Assembly (NCBI GenBank): GCA_024707075.1
Contig: JANQAK010000004.1
Coordinates: 372,001-436,000 of the forward strand
Length of the DNA stretch: 64,000 nucleotides
From: Afipia sp.
GTDB taxonomy: Bacteria; Pseudomonadota; Alphaproteobacteria; Rhizobiales; Xanthobacteraceae
Direction: 5' to 3'
In this document: one piece after another, positions 9,284 through 19,159 of the stretch
Layout: each line of letters begins with the position of its first letter
How positions within the stretch are numbered: the first letter of the stretch is position 1
Position numbers and translations under genes: made by a program
The notes under the pieces: model-generated
Database searches by the model: none
Told to the model about the DNA's origin: nothing
Seen by the model: the letters and a program-made list of their open reading frames with translations, nothing else

Positions 9284-10669
9284 ATGCATAATAACGTTAT
9301 GGATGCACGATCTCCGTCAACGCCGCCCGAGCCGGCCGCTGGGCCGCCTCCGGCGGGCGGGTGGCGCACGCCGCGCGGCGAGCCGTCGTTGGCGGATATG
9401 TTCGGTTCGATCCGCGTCGCCAAGAGCGGCTCGTTCTGGCGCAAGCTGGCGGCCTTCCTGGGGCCCGGTTATCTCGTTGCGGTTGGCTACATGGATCCGG
9501 GCAACTGGGCGACCTCGCTCGCCGGTGGCTCCAAGTTCGGCTACGCGCTGCTCGCTGTCGCGCTGATTTCCAACATCATGGCGATCGTGCTTCAGGCGCT
9601 GTGCGCGCGGCTCGGTGTCGGCTCGGGGCGCGATCTGGCGCAGGCGTGCCGCGATGCTTACCCGAAATGGGTCTCATGGCCGCTCTGGCTGTTTGCGGAG
9701 ATCGCCATCAGCGCGACGGACCTCGCGGAAATCATCGGCACCGCCATCGGCCTCAACCTGCTGTTCGGGATTCCGCTTGAGATCGGCGTGCTGATCACGG
9801 CGCTTGATGTGTTTCTTATCCTGGCGTTGCAGGCGATCGGTTTCCGCTGGATCGAGGCGTTCGTGGTGACGCTGCTTGGCGTTATCGCCATGTGCTTCGC
9901 GATTCAGATCGCGATGGCCGATCCGGATTGGGGCGCCGTGATCCGCGGTTTTGCGCCGACGGTGGACATCGTCCGCAATCCCGACATGCTCTACCTCGCG
10001 CTCGGCATTCTCGGCGCGACGGTGATGCCGCATAATCTCTATCTGCATTCCGGTCTGGTGCAGACGCGCGGATACGGCGACAGCGTTCCCGAGAAGAAGG
10101 AGGCGATCAAGCTCGCCACTATCGATTCCACCATCGCGTTGTGTCTTGCACTGCTCATCAACGCGTCGATCCTCATTCTCGCCGCCGCGACATTTCACAA
10201 GGCTGGAAAAACCGACGTCGCTGAACTCGATCAGGCGCATACGCTGCTGTCCCCGATGCTCGGCTCGTCGATTGCACCGACGCTGTTCGGCATCGCGCTG
10301 CTCTGCTGCGGATTGAATTCAACCGTGACCGCGACGCTGTCCGGCCAGATCGTGATGGAAGGATTCATCAACATCAAGATCGCGCCGTGGATGCGGCGTC
10401 TGGTGACGCGCGCCATCGCCATCATTCCCGCTGCCATCGTGACGATCTGGTACGGCGAGAAGGGCACGGGTCAGTTGCTTATTCTCAGTCAGGTGGTGCT
10501 GAGCCTGCAATTGCCGTTCGCCATCGTGCCGCTGGTGATGTTCACGGCGAGCAAGGCCAAGATGGGCACGTTCGTCGCCCCGCGCTGGCTCTCGTTGGCC
10601 GCAACCGTGATCGCTGCGGTTGTGATCGCGCTCAATGTAAAGCTGCTGGTCGATTTCGTGACCGGCTGA
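9284..10669 (+). CDS. mntH: Nramp-family divalent metal (Mn2+/H+) transporter MntH
   Basis: MntH imports Mn2+ (and Fe2+ to a lesser extent) with protons across the inner membrane. The 461-aa protein has a Pro-rich cytoplasmic N-terminus of about 50 residues, then 11 hydrophobic segments. The two Nramp signatures are present: [15 protein letters not shown] in TM1 (metal-binding Asp and Asn) and [19 protein letters not shown] in TM6 (Met-Pro-His). Two in-frame ATG codons (9284 and 9299) could start it; the ten-base palindrome ATAACGTTAT covers 9291-9300. A TTGCAA dyad upstream suggests repression by Mn. Confidence 0.95.
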   Translation: MHNNVMDARSPSTPPEPAAGPPPAGGWRTPRGEPSLADMFGSIRVAKSGSFWRKLAAFLGPGYLVAVGYMDPGNWATSLAGGSKFGYALLAVALISNIMAIVLQALCARLGVGSGRDLAQACRDAYPKWVSWPLWLFAEIAISATDLAEIIGTAIGLNLLFGIPLEIGVLITALDVFLILALQAIGFRWIEAFVVTLLGVIAMCFAIQIAMADPDWGAVIRGFAPTVDIVRNPDMLYLALGILGATVMPHNLYLHSGLVQTRGYGDSVPEKKEAIKLATIDSTIALCLALLINASILILAAATFHKAGKTDVAELDQAHTLLSPMLGSSIAPTLFGIALLCCGLNSTVTATLSGQIVMEGFINIKIAPWMRRLVTRAIAIIPAAIVTIWYGEKGTGQLLILSQVVLSLQLPFAIVPLVMFTASKAKMGTFVAPRWLSLAATVIAAVVIALNVKLLVDFVTG

Positions 10670-10682
10670 TCGTCAGGACGCG

Positions 10683-10718
10683 ATCAAGGGGCATGGTCGC
10701 GTTCGCCGTGCCCCTGAT
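10683..10718 (+). terminator. Hairpin after mntH
   Basis: An imperfect stem ATCA(A)GGGGCA / TGCCCCTGAT with a 15-base loop begins 14 bases after the mntH stop. It is a plausible end of the mntH transcript, but the following bases (TCAAATTTC) are not a U tract, so it is weak as an intrinsic terminator. Confidence 0.4.
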
Positions 10719-10812
10719 TCAAATTTCAAACAGCCACGTCCATTCACGCACACGCAATCGCTCTCGCGCCACGCGCGAGGTGAGCTTTTAGTTTGGCCCC
10801 ATAACGAGGGGC

Positions 10813-10909
10813 ATGGAGCGCCGCGAGGCGCAAATGTGTTGTCTCGCTTCCGGCATCCGCTTGCGAGGCGAATGATGATCCGGAAGCGCATCGCCTTGCG
10901 GCGCTCCAT
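10813..10909. repeat. 97-bp palindromic intergenic element with nested stems
   Basis: The ends ATGGAGCGCCGCGAGGCG (10813-10830) and CGCCTTGCGGCGCTCCAT (10892-10909) pair over 18 bases with one mismatch. Inside, GCTTCCGG pairs with CCGGAAGC. The element sits in a 574-base gap between the convergent mntH and HxlR genes (10670-11243) where I see no convincing gene. It looks like a mobile or structural palindromic repeat unit. The rest of the gap holds only short hairpins (around GTGTGTGCGAAACACAC and GGGGATTCGTATCCCC). Copy number elsewhere in the genome is unknown. Confidence 0.6.
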
Positions 10910-11243
10910 TGCGGCGATTTTGGGCGAGAGGACCGTACTTCCGGGTCAGGACGGGCGCGGCGCGCCCTGATCCGGCGGGATTTCCCCGCCTTCATCCTGT
11001 CCTCGTCCAGCCGCTGACGGCAGAGCCACGTAGTTGGCCCGGACGGTGACCCCAGCCTCCCGGGCATGTGTGTGCGAAACACACGCGCAGGCGCCGCATC
11101 CTGCTCCGCTCTCAAGACGCCTCTAGAAAGCGCCCCTCACGAACAGGACCCGCTGAACGTAAGGCCGATCTGGAGCGCGGGGATTCGTATCCCCATCACG
11201 AAATGTTTCGGTCCCGGGAGAGGTTTTCCAGCCGGCGCTGAGA

Positions 11244-11636
11244 TCACTCGCGCGTGCTGTCGAATTTTTCGCGCGCGGTCTGGATCTGCGGCAGGTTTTC
11301 GAATGCCCATGAGCCGAGATTTTCCACCGGCCTTCGCAGCGAACGGCCGAGGTCCGTCAGTTCGTAGTCGACCCGCGGCGGAATCGTCGGGAACACGGTG
11401 CGGGTGACAAGGCCATCGCGCTCCAGTCCCCGCAGTGTCAGCGTCAGCATCCGCTGCGAGATGCCGCCGACCATGCGCTTGATCTCGTTGAAACGGCGCG
11501 GGCCGTTGGCCAGCAGCATGATGACCAGCACACTCCACTTGTCGCCGATCCGCGAAAGAATCGAACTGACAGCGGTGCAGTCGCCCGGGAGGTGTTGGTC
11601 TGGAGGGGCGGTCACATCCGTGTGCGCGGGTTTCAT
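11244..11636 (-). CDS. HxlR-family transcriptional regulator
   Basis: The protein is a small winged-helix regulator of about 130 aa. HxlR features are [34 protein letters not shown], the recognition region [21 protein letters not shown], and the wing [21 protein letters not shown]. The start at 11636 (MKPAHTD) is preferred over an upstream one at 11693 because the latter would run into the likely operator. HxlR proteins such as YodB respond to quinones, diamide or aldehydes. It is divergent from azoR with a 101-base gap, so azoR is the obvious target. Confidence 0.88.
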   Translation of the reverse strand: MKPAHTDVTAPPDQHLPGDCTAVSSILSRIGDKWSVLVIMLLANGPRRFNEIKRMVGGISQRMLTLTLRGLERDGLVTRTVFPTIPPRVDYELTDLGRSLRRPVENLGSWAFENLPQIQTAREKFDSTRE

Positions 11637-11703
11637 GCGTGTGCTCGGGTTCAAAAAATGTGCCTTCTTGTGCGGTTTATCAAAGGTCACCAATAGTGTC
11701 CAG

Positions 11704-11718
11704 GTATCAATCTGATAC
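11704..11718. promoter_or_regulatory. Candidate HxlR operator between the regulator and azoR
   Basis: GTATCA-ATC-TGATAC is a perfect 15-base palindrome located 20 bases before the azoR start and inside the divergent promoter region. A degenerate second half-site (TAGTGTC) precedes it. Divergently oriented HxlR regulators such as YodB bind dyads of this type at azoreductase genes, so it is a strong operator candidate. Confidence 0.55.
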
Positions 11719-11737
11719 TAGAGCTAAAGGTGTACCC

Positions 11738-12367
11738 ATGAAACTGCTCCATATCGACGCCAGCATTCTCGGCGGCAATTCCGTTTCCCGGCAACTCTCG
11801 GCCGCAGCCGTCGAGCGGTTGCGCAAGACGACGCCTGATCTCAATGTGATCTATCGCGACATCAGCGCAGCGCCGCTGTCGCATCTGAGCGGAGAGCATC
11901 TCGCCGCCGCTCATGGTGCAACGCCAGAATCGGCCGCCGTGCGCGACGACATCGCTGCCAGTGCGGCTGCGCTGGAGGAGTTTCTTGCGGCCGACATCGT
12001 TGTCATCGGTGCGCCGATGTACAACTTCACCATCCCGAGCCAGCTCAAGGCCTGGATCGACCGCATCCTCGTCGCGGGAAAGACTTTCAAATACTCCGAG
12101 AAGGGCGTCGAGGGGCTGGCGGGCGGCAAGCGCGTGATCGTCACCATTGCACGCGGCGGCTTCTACGGCGCCGGCGCGCCGGCCGCGGCGGGTGAACATC
12201 TGGAGACTTATCTGCGCTGGGTGTTCGGCTTCATCGGCATCACCAATCCCGCGATCATCATTGCCGAGGGAATCCAGGTCAGCCCGGAGCAGCGCGAGAA
12301 GTCGGTCGCCGAAGCATTGCAGGCGGCAGGTGCATTGAAAGCCGAAGGCGATTTACAGGCGGCTTAA
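11738..12367 (+). CDS. azoR: FMN-dependent NADH-azoreductase / NADH:quinone oxidoreductase AzoR
   Basis: AzoR is a flavodoxin-fold dimer that reduces quinones and azo compounds with two electrons, protecting against thiol-active stress. The 209-aa sequence starts [20 protein letters not shown] (FMN phosphate loop) and has the typical [19 protein letters not shown] motif, then the GGFYGAGAP loop and the FGFIGIT segment. It reads away from the HxlR regulator and is probably derepressed by electrophiles. Just after the stop lies a 110-base palindromic repeat that probably ends transcription from both sides. Confidence 0.94.
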   Translation: MKLLHIDASILGGNSVSRQLSAAAVERLRKTTPDLNVIYRDISAAPLSHLSGEHLAAAHGATPESAAVRDDIAASAAALEEFLAADIVVIGAPMYNFTIPSQLKAWIDRILVAGKTFKYSEKGVEGLAGGKRVIVTIARGGFYGAGAPAAAGEHLETYLRWVFGFIGITNPAIIIAEGIQVSPEQREKSVAEALQAAGALKAEGDLQAA

Positions 12368-12371
12368 AGTC

Positions 12372-12481
12372 GTCATTCCGGGGCGCGCGTTTTCGCGCGA
12401 ACCCGGAATCCATCGCGGCTGGCTTCATTAAGAGGAAACTGGATTCCGGGCTCGCTCGCTGCGCTCGCGCCCCGGAATGAC
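12372..12481. repeat. 110-bp palindromic repeat between azoR and bpt
   Basis: GTCATTCCGGGGCGCG (12372-12387) is repeated as its exact complement at 12466-12481. Inside, CCCGGAATCCA pairs with TGGATTCCGGG and smaller GC-rich stems follow. It lies between the convergent azoR and bpt stop codons and could act as a two-way terminator. The GTCATTCCGGGGCGCG sequence is typical of scattered intergenic repeats in Bradyrhizobium relatives (from memory, not searched). Confidence 0.75.
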
Positions 12482-12499
12482 GGGGTCGATGAAAGAACG

Positions 12500-13276
12500 C
12501 TAGTCCTGCGGCTCCAGCGCCATCGTGCCGGTGGCGTCGACGCGCAGCCAGCCGCTGGGCGCGAGACGCTGCTGCGGCAGGAAGCGGGCCTTGTAATCCA
12601 TCTTCCGCGAGCCATCGATCCAGTAGCCGAGATAGACGTAGGGCAGGCCGAGCCGCCGGGCACGGGCGATGTGGTCGAGGATCATGAATGTGCCCATCGA
12701 GCGGTTTTCCTCGCCGGGCTCGAAGAACGAGTAGACCATCGACAGTCCATCTCCGAGCACATCGGTCAGCGCCACCGCGATCAGGTCGCCGCCCTTGCCG
12801 GTGATACCGCTGTCAGGTGTGCGCCTGCGATATTCGATCAGGCGCGTTTCGACGTGGCTGTCCTCAACCATCATCGCGTAGTCGAGCACGGTCATGTCGG
12901 CCATGCCGCCGTCACGATGGCGGGCGTCGAGATAGGCGCGAAACACCGAGTACTGTTCGGAGGTCGGCACCGCCGTGCGCAATTCGCTGACGATGTCGCT
13001 GTTGCGCGCCTGGATTTTCCGGAAGTTGCGCGACGGACGGAATTCGTTGGCGATGACGCGCACCGACACGCAGGCGCGGCACTGGTCGCAGGCCGGGCGG
13101 TAGGCGATGGACTGGCTGCGGCGGAAGCCGCCATGGGTGAGGAGATCGTTCAACTCGCCGGCCTTGTCGCCGACGAGATGGGTGAACACCTTGCGTTCCT
13201 GCTTGCCCTCCAGATAGGGGCAGGGTGAGGGCGCCGTCAGATAGAATTGCGGCGTATTGCGCGAGTGTTGTGTCAC
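12500..13276 (-). CDS. bpt: Aspartate/glutamate leucyltransferase (leucyl/arginyl-tRNA--protein transferase)
   Basis: The 258-aa protein attaches Leu from leucyl-tRNA to N-terminal Asp or Glu, marking proteins for ClpAP (N-degron pathway). It carries the ATE N-terminal Cys motif ([11 protein letters not shown], then [12 protein letters not shown]) and the C-terminal GNAT-like region ([46 protein letters not shown]). Length and motifs match the Bpt subgroup rather than eukaryotic Ate1. It is transcribed alone, convergent with azoR across a palindromic repeat. Confidence 0.93.
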   Translation of the reverse strand: MTQHSRNTPQFYLTAPSPCPYLEGKQERKVFTHLVGDKAGELNDLLTHGGFRRSQSIAYRPACDQCRACVSVRVIANEFRPSRNFRKIQARNSDIVSELRTAVPTSEQYSVFRAYLDARHRDGGMADMTVLDYAMMVEDSHVETRLIEYRRRTPDSGITGKGGDLIAVALTDVLGDGLSMVYSFFEPGEENRSMGTFMILDHIARARRLGLPYVYLGYWIDGSRKMDYKARFLPQQRLAPSGWLRVDATGTMALEPQD

Positions 13277-13457
13277 GTGAGGCCGTAAGTCTCCGATCCG
13301 CCGCGATTCCCATCATCAGCATCGCGCCGCGGGGGCAGGGGTCAACGAATTTGAACGCACCGCCAAGACAGTTTGGTGAGATTATAAGGCGCTCCTGTTC
13401 GCGGCCGACCGGGCGGGTCACGTATGAAACATGACCTGCCCGGGACCGAAGCTGTGC

Positions 13458-14021
13458 CTAGGCGCGGGTCGTTTGCACGACCGGCACGCGGACGTTGCTG
13501 TTGATGAAAACCGTGCCCAGCACGATGTCATGCAGCAGCCGGCGGCGGCCATTGAACAGGCCGACCAGCAGGACCAGCGGGGTCAGGAACGAGACCGAGA
13601 CCCAGTAGAGAACGGCATGAACCGCGCCGAGGACGAAATAGGGCCGGTCGCCGGTCCATGTCCGCATCTCGATGTCCATCATGCGCATGCCCACGGTGGC
13701 ACCGTGCGGGCCGCCGAGCGACGCGCCGTAATAGATCAGCGCCCAGATCACCGAGAGCGGCGAGATCAGCCAGAACAGGAACCAGCCAAGCCCAAGCGTC
13801 ACCACGCCGAACAGCGTGATGAAGATGATGGCAAGGACGATCGGGACCGCCAGCACCACAAGGTCGATGAGGAATGCGAAGACCCGCTTGGTCAGCACGC
13901 CGCGAAATAGTTCGGGCTGCAACCACGGATCATAGGCCTGCTGCGCGCTCGCGCTGGCCGAAGGATTGTTGCGCCAGGTCGCACCTGATGTCGCGCCGCC
14001 GGTGTCTCTCGCGTCAGACAT
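13458..14021 (-). CDS. RDD-family membrane protein
   Basis: The 187-aa protein has a 45-residue hydrophilic N-terminus, then three hydrophobic spans. The RDD signature is visible as KRVFAFLIDLVVLAVPIVLA at the first span (Arg and Asp in place) and GATVGMRMMDIEMRTWTG before the last. Family members are inner-membrane proteins, possibly ion exchangers, with no settled role. ATG at 14021 is preferred over an upstream start because GAGGAGGG stands just before it. It has its own transcript between bpt and hemB. Confidence 0.85.
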   Translation of the reverse strand: MSDARDTGGATSGATWRNNPSASASAQQAYDPWLQPELFRGVLTKRVFAFLIDLVVLAVPIVLAIIFITLFGVVTLGLGWFLFWLISPLSVIWALIYYGASLGGPHGATVGMRMMDIEMRTWTGDRPYFVLGAVHAVLYWVSVSFLTPLVLLVGLFNGRRRLLHDIVLGTVFINSNVRVPVVQTTRA

Positions 14022-14186
14022 GGAAACCCTCCTCAAGCGGTCCCGTGACTTTCCCTCGGACCGCATGCAGCGCAAATGGCCCCGCCGGTCCGCGCTCGCA
14101 AGACGGCTCAAGGTCACATGGATAAAAAGTTAGCCGTGCGGTTCCGGCTATTTGTAAATCGAGGGGGAGCCCCGGCGGTGCCGCCA

Positions 14187-14294
14187 CCCTGAGGTGCGCG
14201 GCGGCAAAGCCGCCAAGCCTCGAAGGGCGACAGCATACGCACTCGGTCATCCTTCGAAGCTCGCCGGAAGACCGGCTCGCAGCTCAGGATGACG
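14187..14294. repeat. Two inverted copies of a ~40-bp intergenic repeat
   Basis: Bases 14253-14294 read CATCCTTCGAAGCTCGC ... CAGCTCAGGATGACGG, and the complement of 14187-14228 reads CCTTCGAGGCTTGGCGG ... CACCTCAGGG. The two modules share the same borders and are head to head. Most of the 283-base gap between the RDD gene and hemB is this composite; no gene is seen there. Such CCTTCGAGGC/CTCAGGATGA units are common between genes in this bacterial group. Confidence 0.65.
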
Positions 14295-14304
14295 GTCAGC
14301 GTTT

Positions 14305-15435
<1,131 letters not shown>

Positions 15436-15498
15436 TCACCGCACGGAGACGTCATCGGGCGGATTGATTTTAGGGGCGTAAGGGATCAAACAGACGGC

Positions 15499-15996
15499 AT
15501 GAACAAGGACATCCGGCAAACAATGGCCGCGCGCATGGCCCGTGGCGCGAACGACGACGTGCCGCGCGACCAGGTCAATCTGGTGACGCCGATGACCTCG
15601 CCGGACGCGGAGAGCGGCGACAACACGTGGACCGGCCGCCTCGTGCTGTTCCTGCGCGTCATGGCCGTGCTGTCGATGATCAAGGGACTTTACCACTGGG
15701 CGGAAATCACCGGCTTCATCGGCGGCGAGGATCGCGCGTTCGAAGCCCAGACCACGCAATGGCAAACCGCCACGGTTTATTTCGCGGTGATCGAACTCGT
15801 CGCGGCAGTGGGGTTGTGGCTCGCGACGCCGTGGGGCGCGGTGGTGTGGCTCACCACCATCGTTTCCACCGCGGTGATCGAGCTGATGTTTCCCGCGATC
15901 TACGGCGGCAACCTTTTCGCGGTGCTCGTCGCCCTGATCCTGCTCGCGGCGTATCTCATTCTGGCGTGGCTGTCGGCGCGGGAACGGCCGCCGTAG
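15499..15996 (+). CDS. Integral membrane protein of unknown function (DUF6163-like)
   Basis: The 165-aa protein has a hydrophilic N-terminal 45 residues followed by four hydrophobic spans (LVLFLRVMAVLSMIKGLYHW, TVYFAVIELVAAVGLWLA, WGAVVWLTTIVSTAVIELMF, LFAVLVALILLAAYLILAWL). It resembles the DUF6163 proteins of Bradyrhizobium relatives by memory; no function is known. It diverges from hemB with a 123-base gap. Nothing suggests a pathway role. Confidence 0.75.
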   Translation: MNKDIRQTMAARMARGANDDVPRDQVNLVTPMTSPDAESGDNTWTGRLVLFLRVMAVLSMIKGLYHWAEITGFIGGEDRAFEAQTTQWQTATVYFAVIELVAAVGLWLATPWGAVVWLTTIVSTAVIELMFPAIYGGNLFAVLVALILLAAYLILAWLSARERPP

Positions 15997-16237
15997 CATC
16001 CCGGGACAGCGCCCGCCTTGATGTTTTACGAAGTCTTTCAAATTTGAACGATGCCTGTTCTGGAATGCGACAGGATGCGTGACGAAGCGTGAACATCGGC
16101 CATTCTAAGTGAATCAAAACTAACAAAAAGCCCTTATTTTATCGCTGTAACATACGATTCACCGTTTCAAATAAACCTTCTCTTTATGCTGTTATTTAAG
16201 CTGATCTTCAAACGCCTCCCTTAGTTTCCACCTATCA

Positions 16238-16278
16238 GACGAGACAAAAGTTTCGTCGAATAAGTCGTAAAAAACGAC
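16238..16278. promoter_or_regulatory. Two dyads in the AT-rich leader of ldtR
   Basis: The 297-base gap before ldtR (15997-16293) is unusually AT-rich for this genome and holds no gene. Two inverted repeats stand close to the start: GACGAGACAAAAGTTTCGTC (16238-16257) and GTCGTAAAAAACGAC (16264-16278), the latter 15 bases before the ATG. They share GACGA/GTCGT ends and are reasonable candidates for autoregulatory binding by LdtR or for an mRNA hairpin near the ribosome binding site (GGGGAAG). Confidence 0.4.
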
Positions 16279-16293
16279 AACAGGGGAAGTGTC

Positions 16294-16806
16294 ATGATCA
16301 AAGCTGCCGCTACGGCCATTGAGCCCGCACGCGACAACGCTGCTGCACCCGTGCAGCCGCTTTATCTCGAAGCTCTTACGCTTGTCGAACGTCTGCATCG
16401 CCGCCTGCTCGACGTCATCAAGGATGAATTCGATCGCCGCGGCCGCGCCGACATCAACTCGGTGCAGGCGCTGCTGCTCTATAACATCGGCGACAAGGAA
16501 CTGACCGCAGGTGAACTGCGCACGCGCGGCTACTACCTCGGCTCCAACGTCTCCTACAATCTGAAGAAACTCGTCGAGATGGGTTTCCTCGATCATCAGC
16601 GTTCGCGCGTCGATCGCCGCTCGGTCCGGATTCGTCTGACCGCGCAGGGCCAGGAAATCCGCCACATCGTCGACGCGCTGTATCAGAAGCACGTCAAGAC
16701 GGTGGAGCAGGTGGGCGGCATCTCGAACGCCGAGTTCGCGACGCTGAACAAGTCGCTGCATCGCCTCGAGCGCTTCTGGACCGACCAGATCCTGTATCGG
16801 CTCTGA
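16294..16806 (+). CDS. ldtR: MarR-family regulator LdtR-like
   Basis: This 170-aa winged-helix protein matches the alphaproteobacterial LdtR type, which in Liberibacter and Sinorhizobium activates an L,D-transpeptidase gene and links to cell wall and stress. Visible parts are a dimerisation helix (LYLEALTLVERLHRRLLDVIKDEFDRRG), the DNA-binding helix-turn-helix (LTAGELRTRGYYLGSNVSYNLKKLVEMGFLDHQRSRVDRRS) and a C-terminal helix. It has an AT-rich leader with two dyads and a strong terminator downstream at 16975. No L,D-transpeptidase gene is seen in the window. Confidence 0.85.
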   Translation: MIKAAATAIEPARDNAAAPVQPLYLEALTLVERLHRRLLDVIKDEFDRRGRADINSVQALLLYNIGDKELTAGELRTRGYYLGSNVSYNLKKLVEMGFLDHQRSRVDRRSVRIRLTAQGQEIRHIVDALYQKHVKTVEQVGGISNAEFATLNKSLHRLERFWTDQILYRL

Positions 16807-16974
16807 GACATCGGGCCTTACGACATTCGGGTCAGCCGGCGGATCAAAAAGACCGGCGGCCCGCGCCAACCTTCTGACAGTTTAAGCCGGTGCCCTCCGG
16901 CCGTTACCGAAGTGCGCGCAAGATGCACGCGGAAGAATTCCGCACGAGTTTCCCCTGGTGTGGGATATGCGACT

Positions 16975-16997
16975 AGGCGCCCGTAAGGGCGCCTTTT
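16975..16997 (+). terminator. Intrinsic terminator downstream of ldtR
   Basis: AGGCGCCC-GTAA-GGGCGCCTTTT is a perfect 8-bp stem with a four-base loop and four T. It is 169 bases after the ldtR stop, so either the ldtR mRNA has a long 3' untranslated region or a small RNA ends here. The 303 bases between ldtR and the next small ORF hold nothing else recognisable. Confidence 0.7.
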
Positions 16998-17109
16998 CGC
17001 GTTTGGGTTCCCGAGAATCGACTCGTAAACGAGTCCTGAATCCTCGCCCGCGAAATCCAAAAATATCGCCCGAGACTCTTGCGCGGACTCTTTCCATCAT
17101 CCTCACATC

Positions 17110-17217
17110 ATGAGGCCGATTCTCAAATTCGCCGGCGACCGGCTGCAGGTCGCGTTGATGCTCGTTCTGCTGGCCGCGTGCTCGCTGAACGTGATGTTCC
17201 TCTACGCCCGGCTTTAA
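17110..17217 (+). CDS. Putative 35-aa single-span membrane protein
   Basis: A short frame encodes a 35-residue peptide with a basic N-terminus (MRPILKFAGDRL) and one hydrophobic span (VALMLVLLAACSLNVMFLY). No good ribosome binding site precedes it, and I know no family, so coding status is uncertain. The composition is that of small inner-membrane proteins. The A-C in LLAACS could resemble a lipobox, but the peptide is too short for a lipoprotein. Confidence 0.35.
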   Translation: MRPILKFAGDRLQVALMLVLLAACSLNVMFLYARL

Positions 17218-17421
17218 CCGGGGGCAGGGCATCCGCCCGCCGGCGTCCATTTTCTCATTAATTGCAGCCGGCCCGCATCGAACCCGGGTTCCCCATGGGT
17301 CAATTCACGTATTCCCCGAAGAGGCGGGAATCGTCCAAGCGTGGGGGCGTTGGCAAACAATTAAGCGAAGAGCCGCACGATCACGTGGTCAAGGCTCTCA
17401 CTGATGGAAACGAGGAAGCCC

Positions 17422-17577
17422 ATGGACGCGCAGACCATTGCCATCGACGCGGTTGTCGTTCTGACCGGCAGTAACCGGGATACGGTCACGGCCCTGATCC
17501 AGAAATTCTATCTGACCGGCGTGAAGGACCCCAAGCGGCTGACGTTCAAGGGATTGCAGGCCGTCGCCCGGATTTAG
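17422..17577 (+). CDS. Small conserved-looking protein (51 aa), function unknown
   Basis: From ATG 17422 the frame gives a 51-aa peptide starting [20 protein letters not shown] and ending in [20 protein letters not shown] ribosome binding site lies just upstream. An earlier in-frame ATG at 17404 lacks one. The predicted helices and codon composition look like a real gene, but I do not recognise the family. It lies 269 bases ahead of glyA; that gap contains no gene or recognisable riboswitch. Confidence 0.5.
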   Translation: MDAQTIAIDAVVVLTGSNRDTVTALIQKFYLTGVKDPKRLTFKGLQAVARI

Positions 17578-17846
17578 GCGTTCTGCCCGGATCCAGCGTT
17601 CCCGATACGCCGTCGCCGTGCCGCGACAGGGGGCTGGTCCGGTCGCTTTTCCTCGTTTTCGGCCGGTCAGCCTGCCCAACGGGCCTGAAGCGCCGTTTTG
17701 TGGGCCGTTATCGCCTAAATGTGGCCCACCTGCTTGTGGAACTTGGACCCTACCGCCAGATATGGTATCTCGCGGCTGCCGCCCTTGATGCCACCCGTAA
17801 CCGTCCGCGCCTGCCAGAAGGTTGCGGCGGTGGAGACATTTCATCC

Positions 17847-19148
17847 ATGAGCTCGTCCGCCAAAACTGCATCCGCCCCCGATTCGTTTTTTACGGCTTCG
17901 CTTGCGCAGGCCGACCCGGAGATCGCGGGCGCGATCAAGGGCGAACTCGGTCGCCAGCAGCATGAGATCGAACTGATCGCGTCGGAAAACATCGTCAGCC
18001 GCGCCGTCCTCGAGGCACAAGGCTCGGTGATGACCAACAAGTACGCGGAAGGCTATCCGGGCGCGCGCTACTACGGCGGCTGTGAATTCGTCGATGTCGC
18101 CGAAAACCTCGCCATTGAGCGCGCCAAGAAATTGTTCGGCGCGGGTTTCGCCAATGTGCAGCCGAACTCCGGCAGCCAGATGAATCAGGCGGTGTTCCTC
18201 GCGCTGCTTCAGCCGGGCGACACCTTCATGGGCCTCGACCTTGCCGCCGGTGGGCATCTCACCCACGGCGCGCCGGTCAACATGTCCGGCAAGTGGTTCA
18301 AGCCGGTGCACTACACGGTGCGCCGCGAGGATCAGATCATCGACATGGACGCGGTGGCGAAGCAGGCGGAACAGGTCCGGCCGAAGCTCATCATTGCCGG
18401 CGGCTCGGCCTATTCGCGTGCGTGGGACTTCAAGCGCTTCCGCGAGATCGCCGACAGCGTCGGCGCGTATCTGCTGGTGGACATGGCGCACTTCGCCGGC
18501 CTCGTGGCGGGCGGCGTGCACGCTTCGCCGGTGCCGCACGCGCATGTCACCACCACGACGACGCACAAATCGCTGCGCGGCCCGCGCGGCGGCCTGATCC
18601 TCAGCAACGACGAGGCGATCGCCAAGAAGCTGAACTCGGCAATCTTCCCCGGCCTGCAGGGCGGCCCGCTGATGCACGTCATCGCGGCGAAGGCCGTGGC
18701 GTTCAAGGAAGCGTTGCAGCCGGACTTCAAGATCTACGCGAAAAACGTGGTCGAGAACGCCAAGGCGCTGGCGGAAACGCTGCGCTCCAACGGCTTCGAG
18801 ATCGTTTCCGGCGGCACCGACAACCACCTGATGCTGGTCGACCTGCGGCCGAAAGGCCTCAAGGGCAACATTTCGGAGAAGGCGCTGGTTCGCGCCGGCC
18901 TCACCTGCAACAAGAACGGCATTCCGTTTGACCCCGAAAAGCCGTTCGTCACCTCGGGCCTGCGGCTCGGCACGCCGGCGGCGACCACGCGTGGCTTCGG
19001 CGTCGCCGAATTCAAGCAGGTTGGCGCGCTGATCTCGGAAGTGCTCAACGCGGTCGCACAGTCGGGTGATGGCGCGGCGCCTCTGGTCGAGGCCGCGGTG
19101 AAGGAAAAGGTGAAAGAACTCACCAGCCGCTTCCCGATCTATCAGTAA
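17847..19148 (+). CDS. glyA: Serine hydroxymethyltransferase
   Basis: GlyA interconverts serine and glycine with tetrahydrofolate, the main source of one-carbon units. The 433-aa sequence has the N-terminal [19 protein letters not shown] and [20 protein letters not shown] blocks, the PLP lysine in [14 protein letters not shown], and the C-terminal [18 protein letters not shown]. The frame is open well upstream, but ATG 17847 ([11 protein letters not shown]) gives the normal N-terminus. It starts the glyA-nrdR-rib run, all on one strand with short gaps. Confidence 0.96.
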   Translation: MSSSAKTASAPDSFFTASLAQADPEIAGAIKGELGRQQHEIELIASENIVSRAVLEAQGSVMTNKYAEGYPGARYYGGCEFVDVAENLAIERAKKLFGAGFANVQPNSGSQMNQAVFLALLQPGDTFMGLDLAAGGHLTHGAPVNMSGKWFKPVHYTVRREDQIIDMDAVAKQAEQVRPKLIIAGGSAYSRAWDFKRFREIADSVGAYLLVDMAHFAGLVAGGVHASPVPHAHVTTTTTHKSLRGPRGGLILSNDEAIAKKLNSAIFPGLQGGPLMHVIAAKAVAFKEALQPDFKIYAKNVVENAKALAETLRSNGFEIVSGGTDNHLMLVDLRPKGLKGNISEKALVRAGLTCNKNGIPFDPEKPFVTSGLRLGTPAATTRGFGVAEFKQVGALISEVLNAVAQSGDGAAPLVEAAVKEKVKELTSRFPIYQ

Positions 19149-19159
19149 GGGAACGCTGG

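Noticed and set aside
10744-11115. Open frames in the mntH-HxlR gap
   Set aside because: They cross the 97-base palindrome and have no recognisable motif.
17578-17846. Glycine riboswitch before glyA, or FMN riboswitch in the rib operon
   Set aside because: I looked for the conserved cores in the leaders of glyA, ribD and ribH and did not recognise them.
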